From NCBI RefSeq assembly GCF_001536285.1, contig NZ_FAOZ01000007.1, forward strand, positions 137,360-201,359: DNA of 64,000 nucleotides, written 5' to 3'. Positions 7,946-15,961 of the stretch are shown one piece after another. Below the pieces are notes generated by a model. That model saw nothing but the letters and a program-made list of their open reading frames with translations. It had not been told where the DNA came from and did not search any database. Numbering within the stretch: position 1 is the first letter of the stretch; each line of letters begins with the position of its first letter. The translations under genes and the position numbers were made by a program. Source of the DNA: Parafrankia irregularis. Lineage in GTDB: Bacteria; Actinomycetota; Actinomycetes; Frankiales; Frankiaceae.

Positions 7946-8991
7946 GCTGTCGCCTCCTGGGGCAGGTTCTCTGGGGCGGTACCCCGGGTCACTGCCTCGA
8001 CCGCCGCGAGCACGTCGCTGACGGTGACGGTCGACAGGCAGGGGTGGCCGGGCACCGGGCACCGACGCGCTCTGCACCCGGCGCAGTCGATGTCGAGATC
8101 ACCGAGGACGACCCCGCGGTCGGCGTATGGTGCCCAGCGTTCGGCCGGCACTGTGGGCGCGAACAGCGAGATGACCGGCGTCCCCACGGCCGCGGCCAGG
8201 TGCGCCGGCCCGGTGTTGCCGATGACGATCGCGCGGGCGCCGGCCAGCACCCCCGCGAGGGTCACCAGGTCGGTCGCCCCACCCAGATCGCGTCCGACGG
8301 CACCGGCGACATGTGCCGTGAGAGCGGTCTCGTCGGCGGCTCCGGTGACGGCCACCCGATGGCCGTTCCCGGCCAGCGCCGCGGCGAGAGCGGCGAAGCG
8401 GCTGGGTTCCCACCGCCGGGCGGGCACCGAGGTTCCGGGATGCAGCACGAGGTAGGGCGCAGCACCGGTCAGGTGCCGGGTGTCCGGGATCGGCCCGCGG
8501 ATGCGCAGGCGCCCGTCATCCCCCACGGGCAGTCGGTATCCGGCCGCGGCCGCGGTCGACAGTGCTCGCTGGACCTCGTGCAGGCCGCTGTCCGGCAGCC
8601 GGTGGCGGACGTCGAGCAGGGAGCCCGGGTAGTCCTCGCTCGCCGCCGTGACTCGCCGGACGCCGGCCAGGCGCAGCAGCAGCGCGAGGGGCAGCGGGCT
8701 CTGATGGAACGACGTGAGGATCAGCGCCTCGTCGAACCCGCCGGCGTTCAGGCGTCGCACCAGACCGGCGATGTCGGCCGGTTCGACCGCTCGCGGCTCG
8801 GGGTCTATCCAGGGGCAGTGCCACACGATGATGTCGTCGACCTCGGGCAGCAGACCCGCCGCCGCGCGACCGCGCGGGCCGACGAGCATGGTCACGTGCC
8901 CGGCACCCGCCCGCACCGCGCGCACCGCTGGCCCGGACAGCAGGACGTCACCGTCGCTGTCGAGCCGCGCGACCAGCACCCGCGTGCTCAT
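7942..8991 (-). CDS. GT9 family (heptosyltransferase-like) glycosyltransferase
   Basis: A 349-residue GT9 enzyme. The N-terminal loop reads RLDSDGDVLLSGPAVRAV (about 9-26), with SDGD in place of the usual GLGD. The C-terminal domain has LHPGTSVPARRWEPSRF, GNTGPAHLAAAVGTP and FAPTVPAERWAPY, then a cysteine cluster (CAGCRARRCPVPGHPCL) as in many GT9 proteins. It overlaps both neighbours by ATGA, so it is firmly in the operon. It is closest in layout to the plus-strand GT9 at 12457-13485; both share a SFxQSP segment near residue 95. These two may act on related acceptors. Confidence 0.86.
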   Translation of the reverse strand: MSTRVLVARLDSDGDVLLSGPAVRAVRAGAGHVTMLVGPRGRAAAGLLPEVDDIIVWHCPWIDPEPRAVEPADIAGLVRRLNAGGFDEALILTSFHQSPLPLALLLRLAGVRRVTAASEDYPGSLLDVRHRLPDSGLHEVQRALSTAAAAGYRLPVGDDGRLRIRGPIPDTRHLTGAAPYLVLHPGTSVPARRWEPSRFAALAAALAGNGHRVAVTGAADETALTAHVAGAVGRDLGGATDLVTLAGVLAGARAIVIGNTGPAHLAAAVGTPVISLFAPTVPAERWAPYADRGVVLGDLDIDCAGCRARRCPVPGHPCLSTVTVSDVLAAVEAVTRGTAPENLPQEATA

Positions 8992-9698
8992 GCCGGACCG
9001 AGGGGCGTGGAGGGGGCCACGGCCGTTCGACGCCCGGTCGGTTCGACCGGCGGGACCGCCCGCGCGGCAGGCGATCCTGCTCGGAGCAGGCCGACGTCCG
9101 CGGGAGGCGCCGAGAACACCCGGGCGAGCGCGGTCAGGAGGTCGGGCGCGACCTCGGGCGCGGCGGCGATCTCCGCCCGCCTGGTGGCCGGAGTCGGCAC
9201 GAGTACCCCACGGGCACCCACGGCCGCCGCGGCCGCCATGTCCGCGCCGATGTCACCGATCATGACCACCCGCTGTGGTCGCACGCCCAGGGTGTGGCAG
9301 GCCGTCACCAGCAGGCCGGGAGCGGGTTTGCGGCAGCCGCACCCGTCCGTCGGGACGTGCGGGCATACATGGAAGGTCACCGCGTCACCGAGCAGCGCCG
9401 CCAGCCGGGCGTTGACGGCGTCGACGGCCTTCCAGGTCAGCAGGCCGCGCCCGATGCCGCTCTGGTTCGACACGACGGCCGTGGGAATGCCGTCCCGTCG
9501 CACCTGTCGCAGCGCGGCCGCGGCGGTGGGCATGAGGACGACCCGCCGAGGATCATCGTTGTAGGGGACGTCACGGCAGAGCGTCCCGTCCCGGTCGAAG
9601 AGGACGGCCTCCGGCCGAGCCGGAACGGCGGCCTTTCGACCCGGCCGGGGCGTTTCCGTCGCGTCGGGAGTCACGCATCCCGTGGTGCCCGACCTCAT
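8988..9698 (-). CDS. gmhB: D-glycero-D-manno-heptose 1,7-bisphosphate phosphatase (GmhB-like HAD)
   Basis: A HAD phosphatase, IIIA subfamily, of 236 residues. Motif I is FDRDGTLC (nucleophile Asp35, acid Asp37), motif II SNQSGIGRG (78-85), and motif III/IV KPAPG and MIGDIGADM (147-155). Between them is the zinc loop typical of histidinol-phosphate and heptose-bisphosphate phosphatases: Cys112, His114, Cys120, Cys122. GmhB removes the 7-phosphate from the heptose bisphosphate made by the HldE kinase. Position between two GT9 genes supports GmhB over HisB. The C-terminal 55 residues are an Ala/Pro-rich extension. The ATG at 9698 has only a weak ribosome site; an in-frame GTG eight codons later is an alternative start. 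Confidence 0.85.
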   Translation of the reverse strand: MRSGTTGCVTPDATETPRPGRKAAVPARPEAVLFDRDGTLCRDVPYNDDPRRVVLMPTAAAALRQVRRDGIPTAVVSNQSGIGRGLLTWKAVDAVNARLAALLGDAVTFHVCPHVPTDGCGCRKPAPGLLVTACHTLGVRPQRVVMIGDIGADMAAAAAVGARGVLVPTPATRRAEIAAAPEVAPDLLTALARVFSAPPADVGLLRAGSPAARAVPPVEPTGRRTAVAPSTPLGPA

Positions 9699-9734
9699 CC
9701 AGGGAAAACGGTTCCACGTCGAGAAGCAGTCCGG

Positions 9735-10928
9735 TCACCGAGAGCGACACAGGTGGCGGACGGAATCCATGACTTGCTGAACGGTGATGTCCGCCAGACA
9801 GGCCGGCTCGCTGACATCCAGGGGGCAACACCCGGACCACCAGCATTCCTGGGTGGTGATCGCCGTCGGTCGGCGGACGGAGCAGCCCGGCAGGCCCTGC
9901 AGGTCGACCGTCCAGCCGCGGTGCAGCCCGTACCTGGTCGCCAGCGTCGGTCCGTACAGGGCCACGGTGCGCACGCCCATCACGGCGGCGAGACGGCACG
10001 GCCCGGTGTCTCCGCCCACCACCAGACCACCGCGTTCACCGAGCGCCGCGAACATTCCGGCCGCCTCCCGCAGCCCGCTGGCCGGCAGCACCGCCACCGG
10101 AGGCCAGGGCTCGGCCCGCGGCTTCCCGCGCGGCACTGTGGGCTCCGCTGACGGGGGCTCCGGTGACGGCAGTCGTGCCACTGGCCAGCCGGCGGCGAGC
10201 AGCCGGCTGGCCAGCTGCCGCCAGCGGTCGGCAGGCCACTGCTTGATCGACATACCCGCTTCCGGAATCAGGATCACCGGTGGGTGCCCACCGGTCGGAC
10301 GTCCCTCCTTGGACAGACCACCCGACCATCCCGATGCGCCCAGGTGACGAGGGTCGGTGCCGCGGAGAGTCCCGAGCCCGGCGAGCGCCCCCGCGAGCGA
10401 TGCCCTACCCCGCAGCCGTTCGGTGGCAGCGAGCCGGAGACGCCCCGACCGGGCGCGGGCGAGTTCGGCGGAGGCCGTGTCGATCACACCGTCGGCGGCG
10501 AGCAACCGGACGAAACGGGCGTCGACCGGCTCGTCCGGCGGCGGCCCGCGCCACAGGTCGTCAACGGCGGCGACGCCGAGATCGGACAGCAGGCGCGGGA
10601 TGCCGCTGTGCCGGGTAGTCGTGACGGCGAGATCGGGGCAGCGCCGGGTGATCTCGGCGCGCACGGTGGCCCGGACGCTGCCGCCGCTGTGATCGGTCAC
10701 TGCGACCACGCGGTCCAGCCGCTCATCGGCTGCCAGCAGATCAGCTCCCGGCAGGAAGGTCACGACCCGCATCCGAGCATGCGGATGCGCCGCGATGAGG
10801 GCCTCCAGGGCCGGTAGCGCCAGCAGCAGGTCACCGAAGCCGCCGAGCAGCTCGATGACCAGGATGTCGCGGGCGGTGCCAGGCGCGGGAAGCGCAGGCC
10901 GCGGCCCGTGGACCGGCCGCTCAGTCAT
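9735..10928 (-). CDS. GT9 family (heptosyltransferase-like) glycosyltransferase
   Basis: A 397-residue GT9 protein, longer than its siblings because of a Gly/Ser-rich insert (about 190-225) and a Pro/Glu/Lys-rich insert (about 255-280). The acceptor-side signature is IELLGGFGDLLLALPAL (about 25-41). The donor-side region reads LIPEAGMSIKQWPADRW and VVGGDTGPCRLAAVMGV, where the usual GxxH is GPCR: the conserved His after TGPA is replaced by Arg. A cysteine-rich tail follows (CSVRR, then ECWWSGCC). The ATG overlaps the upstream GT4 stop. The altered donor motif may mean a different donor or lower activity. Membership in GT9 is clear; function as a heptosyltransferase is less sure than for the others. 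Confidence 0.8.
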   Translation of the reverse strand: MTERPVHGPRPALPAPGTARDILVIELLGGFGDLLLALPALEALIAAHPHARMRVVTFLPGADLLAADERLDRVVAVTDHSGGSVRATVRAEITRRCPDLAVTTTRHSGIPRLLSDLGVAAVDDLWRGPPPDEPVDARFVRLLAADGVIDTASAELARARSGRLRLAATERLRGRASLAGALAGLGTLRGTDPRHLGASGWSGGLSKEGRPTGGHPPVILIPEAGMSIKQWPADRWRQLASRLLAAGWPVARLPSPEPPSAEPTVPRGKPRAEPWPPVAVLPASGLREAAGMFAALGERGGLVVGGDTGPCRLAAVMGVRTVALYGPTLATRYGLHRGWTVDLQGLPGCSVRRPTAITTQECWWSGCCPLDVSEPACLADITVQQVMDSVRHLCRSR

Positions 10929-12286
10929 GTTGGGGGAAAGTCGTGACCGCCGCTGAACGCTGCGCCGGCAGGAGGCTCGGCGCGGGCCCGCGCCGACCGC
11001 CCCCGTTCCGCGCCGCCGTCTCGGCAGTCCCCGTAGAGCTCCAGGTGCGCGTCGGCGATCCGCGCCCAGCCGCGATCGGCCATCAGCGTCGCCAGGCCGA
11101 CCCGGACCCGGGCGCCGAGGTCCGCGTCGCCCAGTAGCCGTCGGATGCCCGTGGCCAGCGCCCCGGCATCGCGGACCCGGGGCACGACGACCGCGGTCCG
11201 GGCGTCGACCAGCTCCGGATCCGGTGGATCCGCCGCGGTCACCACGACCGGCAGGCGGTGAGCCGCGACCGCGGCCAGCGCACCACTTTTCGCCGTCACG
11301 CCCGCGGTGAAGGGCAGCACGGCGATGTCCGCCGCGGTCAGCACCCGGGAGGCTTCCGTCGACGGCAGATGACCGGTCATCAGCACCCGATCAGCCACAC
11401 CCGCCTCGCGGGCCCGACCCGCGAGCTCACGCCGGAAGGCGTCGGCCTCGGGCTCACTCAGAGCCAGGGAGGCAAATCCGCCCACGATCACAAGGCGGAC
11501 GCCGGGATGCTCGGGAACCAGCGTCGCGAGCGCCTCGATGAGATACCGCAGGCCTTTCACGGGATGAGCGAAGCCGAAGAAGGCCAGCACGGGCGCCTCC
11601 GGTGGCAGCCGGAGCCGTGACCGCACCGCCCGCCGCACAGCCGAACGGTCCGCGCCCGGATCCGGGACGACATTCGCGCCGACCGGAACGGAGCGCGGGC
11701 TGATTCCCAGCCTGCCCCGGACCGCGCTCGCATGTGCGCCGTTCGTGACGATGACGCGGCTGCTTCGCGGCGCCAGTGCGAGGGTCTCGCGGTCCCACCA
11801 GCGACGCCGCTCGACCAGCCGCCACAGCCGGTCCGGTACGTGCGCCGGCCAGCTCCACCAGTCGTATTCGTGCAGGGTCGTGACGAGCCGCGTACCCGGG
11901 GGGAGCAGGAGGGGAAGCAGGCCGACAGCCGGCGAGTAGCCGAACGCGGACGGCGCGAACTGGACGTGGACGACATCCGGTGCGGCCCGGCGCAGCGCGC
12001 CCGCCAGCGCCAGGACGCCACGTGCGTTCCATCCGCCCGCCACCTGTATCAACCGCGTGCCACCGGTCGGTTCGGCGGCGCCGGCCGCCGAACCGACCGT
12101 GGCCAGCCAGACATCTGCTTGGCGTCCCAGAGCCTGGCTCAGGTGCAGCGTGTAGTCAGCCACCCCGTCCCGCGTCGGCTCCAGGTTGCCGCAGACCAGC
12201 GCGATCCTCGGCCGGACCGTCCGCTGCAAGATGGGTGCGGCTCGGGTCACGGGCACCGTGTGCCCTCGTCCGAGCCGTTCAAGCAA
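10925..12286 (-). CDS. GT4 family glycosyltransferase, first gene of the minus heptose operon
   Basis: A GT-B glycosyltransferase of up to 453 residues. Visible motifs: ALVCGNLEPTRDGVADYTLHL near the N-terminus (the GGxA-like loop), VVHVQFAPSAFGYS, LHEYDWWSW, FFGFAHPVKGLRYLIEAL, LMTGHLPSTEASRVL, and the donor region LPFTAGVTAKSGALAAVAAHRLPVVVT, in which the usual second Glu of the E-x7-E motif is replaced. The start is uncertain: TTG at 12286, or GTG at 12256 or 12250, all in frame before a conserved-looking region. It leads the minus operon; the 170 bases to the divergent GT9 at 12457 must contain promoters for both operons. Confidence 0.8.
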   Translation of the reverse strand: MLERLGRGHTVPVTRAAPILQRTVRPRIALVCGNLEPTRDGVADYTLHLSQALGRQADVWLATVGSAAGAAEPTGGTRLIQVAGGWNARGVLALAGALRRAAPDVVHVQFAPSAFGYSPAVGLLPLLLPPGTRLVTTLHEYDWWSWPAHVPDRLWRLVERRRWWDRETLALAPRSSRVIVTNGAHASAVRGRLGISPRSVPVGANVVPDPGADRSAVRRAVRSRLRLPPEAPVLAFFGFAHPVKGLRYLIEALATLVPEHPGVRLVIVGGFASLALSEPEADAFRRELAGRAREAGVADRVLMTGHLPSTEASRVLTAADIAVLPFTAGVTAKSGALAAVAAHRLPVVVTAADPPDPELVDARTAVVVPRVRDAGALATGIRRLLGDADLGARVRVGLATLMADRGWARIADAHLELYGDCRDGGAERGRSARARAEPPAGAAFSGGHDFPPT

Positions 12287-12456
12287 CCCGCCGGGAGCGG
12301 CCTGGGCGCGCTGGCCGAGCTACCGGCCGGCCGACAACCGCGGTACCCCGGCACACCGGTTTGGCGCGCGACCGCCCGGGCAGCCCGCTCACGATGTGCC
12401 CTCAACCGCCTGCCCACCCGGCCGCCCTGCGGGGCGCGCCGATCCACTGGGCCGGG

Positions 12457-13485
12457 ATGGAGCGAATCCTGCTCGTGCGGCCTGACAATCTCGGCGACGT
12501 CCTGATGATCGGGCCCACGTTGCGTGCGCTGCGGTCGGCGGCGCCGGGTGCGCGGCTGGAGCTGCTCACGTCCCCTTCGGGGGCGGCCGCCGTGCCGCTG
12601 CTGGACAGCCTCGACGCCTGCCTGGCCGAATCGGTGCCCTGGCAGGACGTGTCCGGAGGCTCGGTGACGCCCGAATCCCTGCACCGCCTCGTCGCCCGGC
12701 TTGCGGCGAGGTCCTACCAGGCAGCGGTCGTGTTCACCTCGTTCTCGCAGTCACCGTGGCCGGCCGCGTACGCCTGTGCGCTGGCGGAGATCCCGGTCCG
12801 GGCGGGGGCGTCCCGCGAGTTCGGGGGCGCGCTGCTCACGCACTGGATCGACGACCTTCCGGATGAGGCGCACCAGGTCGACCGGGCCGCGGAGCTGCTG
12901 AAACGACTCGGTGTGCCGGTGCCCGAACGCGCTTTGCGGGTGAAGATCCCGCGGCAGGCCGAGCTGGACGCCCAGGCCATCGCCGGTCCGCGGCCCTATG
13001 CCATGCTGCTGCCGGGCGCATCCTGCGCATCTCGGCGCTGGCCGCCGCGCCGGTTCGCAGAGCTGGCCGGCCGTCTCGGGTCCGCCGGCCTTCGCGTCCT
13101 CGTCGCCGGCACTGCCCGGGAGCACGACCTGGTGCGACAGGTCTGTGCCGGAGCCGGCCCCGCCGGTGTCGACCTGGCCGGGGCCGTGGATCTGGCGACG
13201 CTCGCCGCGCTCCTACGCGGGGCCGAGATCGCGGTGACCAACAACTCCGGCGGCATGCATCTCGCCGATGCGGTCGGCGTGCCATTGCTCGCGCTTTTCG
13301 CCGGGACGGAACGGGAGTCCGAGTACCGCCCGCGGTCCGCTCACTCTCAGGTGCTGCGCCGCCCGACCCCCTGCGCGCCCTGCCGGGCGTTCGACTGCCC
13401 GCTGGGCCACCACGAATGCCTTGACATCACAGCGGCGCGGGTCGCGGACGTGGCACTGGCACTGCGTGCTCGGAGCACCGCATGA
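12457..13485 (+). CDS. GT9 family (heptosyltransferase-like) glycosyltransferase, first gene of the plus heptose operon
   Basis: A 342-residue GT9 protein. The acceptor-side loop is VRPDNLGDVLMIGPTLRAL (about 7-25). The donor side has LLPGASCASRRWPPRRF, VTNNSGGMHLADAVGVP and FAGTERESEYRP, then the family-type cysteine cluster CAPCRAFDCPLGHHEC. I choose the ATG at 12457 because the fold starts at once (MERILLVRPDN); open frame upstream to 11980 is antisense to the GT4 gene and low complexity. It starts the plus operon and its stop overlaps the GT2 start as ATGA. Likely transfers a heptose to an unknown cell-surface acceptor. Confidence 0.87.
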   Translation: MERILLVRPDNLGDVLMIGPTLRALRSAAPGARLELLTSPSGAAAVPLLDSLDACLAESVPWQDVSGGSVTPESLHRLVARLAARSYQAAVVFTSFSQSPWPAAYACALAEIPVRAGASREFGGALLTHWIDDLPDEAHQVDRAAELLKRLGVPVPERALRVKIPRQAELDAQAIAGPRPYAMLLPGASCASRRWPPRRFAELAGRLGSAGLRVLVAGTAREHDLVRQVCAGAGPAGVDLAGAVDLATLAALLRGAEIAVTNNSGGMHLADAVGVPLLALFAGTERESEYRPRSAHSQVLRRPTPCAPCRAFDCPLGHHECLDITAARVADVALALRARSTA

Positions 13486-14408
13486 ACGCCGCGCGAGGCG
13501 GAAGCGTCCGGCAGGCCGGCGCCGCCTGCGATCTCGACGTCCTGGTGCCCACGTGCAGCCGGCCGGACGCCCTGGCGGTCACTCTCGGCGGTCTGGCCGC
13601 ACAGACGGTGCGCGGTTTCCGGGTCGTCGTGTCCGACCAGACCCCGGCGTCGGAGGAGCCATCCGTCGATCGCCCGGCGTGCCGCGCGGTGCTGCGTGTC
13701 CTGCGGCTGCGTGGCAGCGAGGTGGAACTGCACCGCGGACGGCCGTGGCGTGGCATGGCCGAACAACGGGACTTCCTGCTATCCCGGGCGCGGGCGGCCC
13801 GGGTGCTCTTCCTCGATGACGACATTCTGTGCGAGCCCGGCACACTCTCCCGGATGCTGGCGGCTCTCCGCACGCTGCGCTGTGGCTTCGTGGGAGCGGC
13901 GCCGCAGGGCCTCAGCTTCCTCAACGACGTGCGGCCCGCCGAGTGGGCGGCGTTCGAACCGGTCGCCGGTCCACCGGGACCGGAGCGGGTACGCAAAGGG
14001 ACGCCGTCCTGGCAGCGGTGGCGCCTGCACAACGCGGCGAACCTCGTCCATCTCACTTATCTCACCCAGATGGCCGGCATTGCCGCGCAGCGGCGCGAGT
14101 GGTCCGCGTACCGGGTCGCCTGGGTCGCCGGATGCGTCCTCTACGACCGCGTCAGCCTCCAGGAGGCCGGCGGCTTCGGCTTCTGGACGCGTCTGCCCCC
14201 GGGGCATCGCGGCGAGGATGTCGTGGCGGCGCTCCGTGTCCTCGAACGGTCGGGTGGGGTGGGAATTCTGCCTCCCGGCACCGTCCATCTGGAACTGCCC
14301 ACCACGCTGACGGATCGGCGGGTCGACGCCTACGCGGAGATCATCGAAGCCGACGACGCCTGCCACAAGGCCCGCCACGGTCACCGATCCGCAGGGGAGG
14401 ACTCATGA
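13482..14408 (+). CDS. GT2 family glycosyltransferase
   Basis: A 308-residue GT-A inverting glycosyltransferase. The N-terminal DLDVLVPTCSRPDALAVTLGGLAAQT is the nucleotide-binding start of the family. The metal-binding motif is in LFLDDDILCEPG (about 110-121). The probable catalytic-base region lies in GFGFWTRLPPGHRGEDV (about 225-241), with the Glu-Asp pair expected there. No membrane helices were seen. ATGA overlaps at both ends tie it to the GT9 before it and HldE after it. The donor could be the heptose nucleotide or another NDP-sugar; this cannot be decided from sequence. Confidence 0.82.
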   Translation: MNAARGGSVRQAGAACDLDVLVPTCSRPDALAVTLGGLAAQTVRGFRVVVSDQTPASEEPSVDRPACRAVLRVLRLRGSEVELHRGRPWRGMAEQRDFLLSRARAARVLFLDDDILCEPGTLSRMLAALRTLRCGFVGAAPQGLSFLNDVRPAEWAAFEPVAGPPGPERVRKGTPSWQRWRLHNAANLVHLTYLTQMAGIAAQRREWSAYRVAWVAGCVLYDRVSLQEAGGFGFWTRLPPGHRGEDVVAALRVLERSGGVGILPPGTVHLELPTTLTDRRVDAYAEIIEADDACHKARHGHRSAGEDS

Positions 14409-15961
14409 ACGCCGTGTCGGCCTTGCCCGCGACGCGGGATCCGTTCGCCGGGCGGGACGCGCTCGACGCGCTCGCCTCCCTCGATGACCTTGACCTCCTG
14501 GTTGTCGGCGACGTCATGCTCGACAGCTGGGTCTGGGGCCCACCCCGAGGCCTGTCCCGGGAGGGACCGGTGCCGGTGGTGGCGGTCGCCGGCAGGTCCG
14601 AGGCCCCGGGCGGTGCCGGCAACGCGGCGGCCGCGGCGGCCGGGCTCGGTGCCCGCGTACGGCTGGTCGCCACCGTGGGTGATGACCAGGACGGCACCCG
14701 GCTACGGGAACTGCTGGACGACGCTGGCGTGGACACCGCCGCGGTCCTCGACGACCGCGGCCGGCGAACCGTCCACAAGCAGCGGATCTGCTCCGGCGAG
14801 CATCTTCACCTGCGCGTCGACAGCGGTGACGAGGCACCGCCCGGGCCGGCGGCCAACGCCGGGATCACCAGCCGCCTGTTCGACGCTCCGGTGGGAGCCC
14901 TCGGCCTCGTCGGCTCCTCCGCCGCCGTGCTCGCCTGCGACTACAGCACCGGCCTGTTCTCCCCGGACCTGATACCGCGGCTGGGTTCAGCCGCCCGCAA
15001 CGCCGGTCGGCCACTGGTCGTGGACGCCCACGACCCCCGCCGCTGGGCCCCCGCAAGGCCGGACATCGTGACACCCAACGCGGGGGAGACCGCCAGCCTG
15101 CTCCCTCCCGACGCCTCCGGCCCGTTCCTGGCTGACCGGCCGCGCACCGTGGCCGCCCACGCGAAGGCGATCCTCGCCGCGACCGGAGCCCGGGTCGTCG
15201 TCGCCACACTCGACCGCGACGGGCTCGTCGTCCTCGACGGCGAGCGTCCGCCGCTGCACCTGCCTGCCGACCCGGCCCCGGACGGCCACACCGCCGGCGC
15301 CGGCGACACCCTCGCCGCCACCCTGGCGACCGCACTGGGCGGCGGGGTGGCGCTGGAGCCGGCCGTCGCCCTCGCCGCCGCCGCCGCGAGCGTCGTCGTC
15401 CGCAGGCCCGGCACGAGCGTGTGCACTGCCGCCGATCTCCGCGCCCGCCTGGAACCGAAGCCCACGGGAGCGATCGACCTGCCCGCCCTCGCCGAGCGGG
15501 TACACACCGAGCGCCACCGCGGCAGCCGGATCGTCCTCACCAACGGGTGCTTCGACGTCCTGCACCGTGGCCACATCGCCTACCTCGCCGCCGCCCGGGC
15601 GCTCGGGGACGTCCTGATCGTGGGAGTCAACAGCGACGCCGGCGTGCGGCGGCTCAAGGGCCCCGGACGCCCGGTGAACTCCCTGGAGGACCGGCTGGCG
15701 GTACTGACCGCCATCACGGACGTCGATTATCTCGTCGTCTTCGACGAGGACACCGCGACCGGCCTGATCACCGCGCTGCGGCCGGATGTGTACGTCAAAG
15801 GTGGCGACTACACCGAGGCGATGCTGCCGGAGGCGACGCTCGTCCGCGCCCAGGGCGGGCAGGTGCGTTTCGTCGACTACGTGCCCGACCACTCCACCAG
15901 CGGGCTTCTCGACCGGATCCGGGGCGGTCGGGCGCCCGCCCTCACGCGGAGGCGGCGATGA
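14405..15961 (+). CDS. hldE: Bifunctional HldE: D,D-heptose 7-phosphate kinase and 1-phosphate adenylyltransferase
   Basis: A complete stand-alone HldE of 518 residues. The PfkB-type kinase domain (about 30-335) has LLVVGDVMLDSWVWG, GGAGNAAAAAAGLG at about 69-82 and the catalytic TAGAGDTLAA near 300. The adenylyltransferase domain has TNGCFDVLHRGH at 379-390, NSDAGVRRLKGPGRPV and RPDVYVKGGDY. It makes the 1,7-bisphosphate and, after GmhB has removed the 7-phosphate, ADP-D-glycero-beta-D-manno-heptose. It lies in the plus operon, linked by ATGA overlaps on both sides. It closely follows the proteobacterial enzyme and differs clearly from the fused copy at 4353-6695, so the cell seems to have two HldE proteins. 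Both keep their catalytic residues. Confidence 0.93.
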   Translation: MNAVSALPATRDPFAGRDALDALASLDDLDLLVVGDVMLDSWVWGPPRGLSREGPVPVVAVAGRSEAPGGAGNAAAAAAGLGARVRLVATVGDDQDGTRLRELLDDAGVDTAAVLDDRGRRTVHKQRICSGEHLHLRVDSGDEAPPGPAANAGITSRLFDAPVGALGLVGSSAAVLACDYSTGLFSPDLIPRLGSAARNAGRPLVVDAHDPRRWAPARPDIVTPNAGETASLLPPDASGPFLADRPRTVAAHAKAILAATGARVVVATLDRDGLVVLDGERPPLHLPADPAPDGHTAGAGDTLAATLATALGGGVALEPAVALAAAAASVVVRRPGTSVCTAADLRARLEPKPTGAIDLPALAERVHTERHRGSRIVLTNGCFDVLHRGHIAYLAAARALGDVLIVGVNSDAGVRRLKGPGRPVNSLEDRLAVLTAITDVDYLVVFDEDTATGLITALRPDVYVKGGDYTEAMLPEATLVRAQGGQVRFVDYVPDHSTSGLLDRIRGGRAPALTRRRR

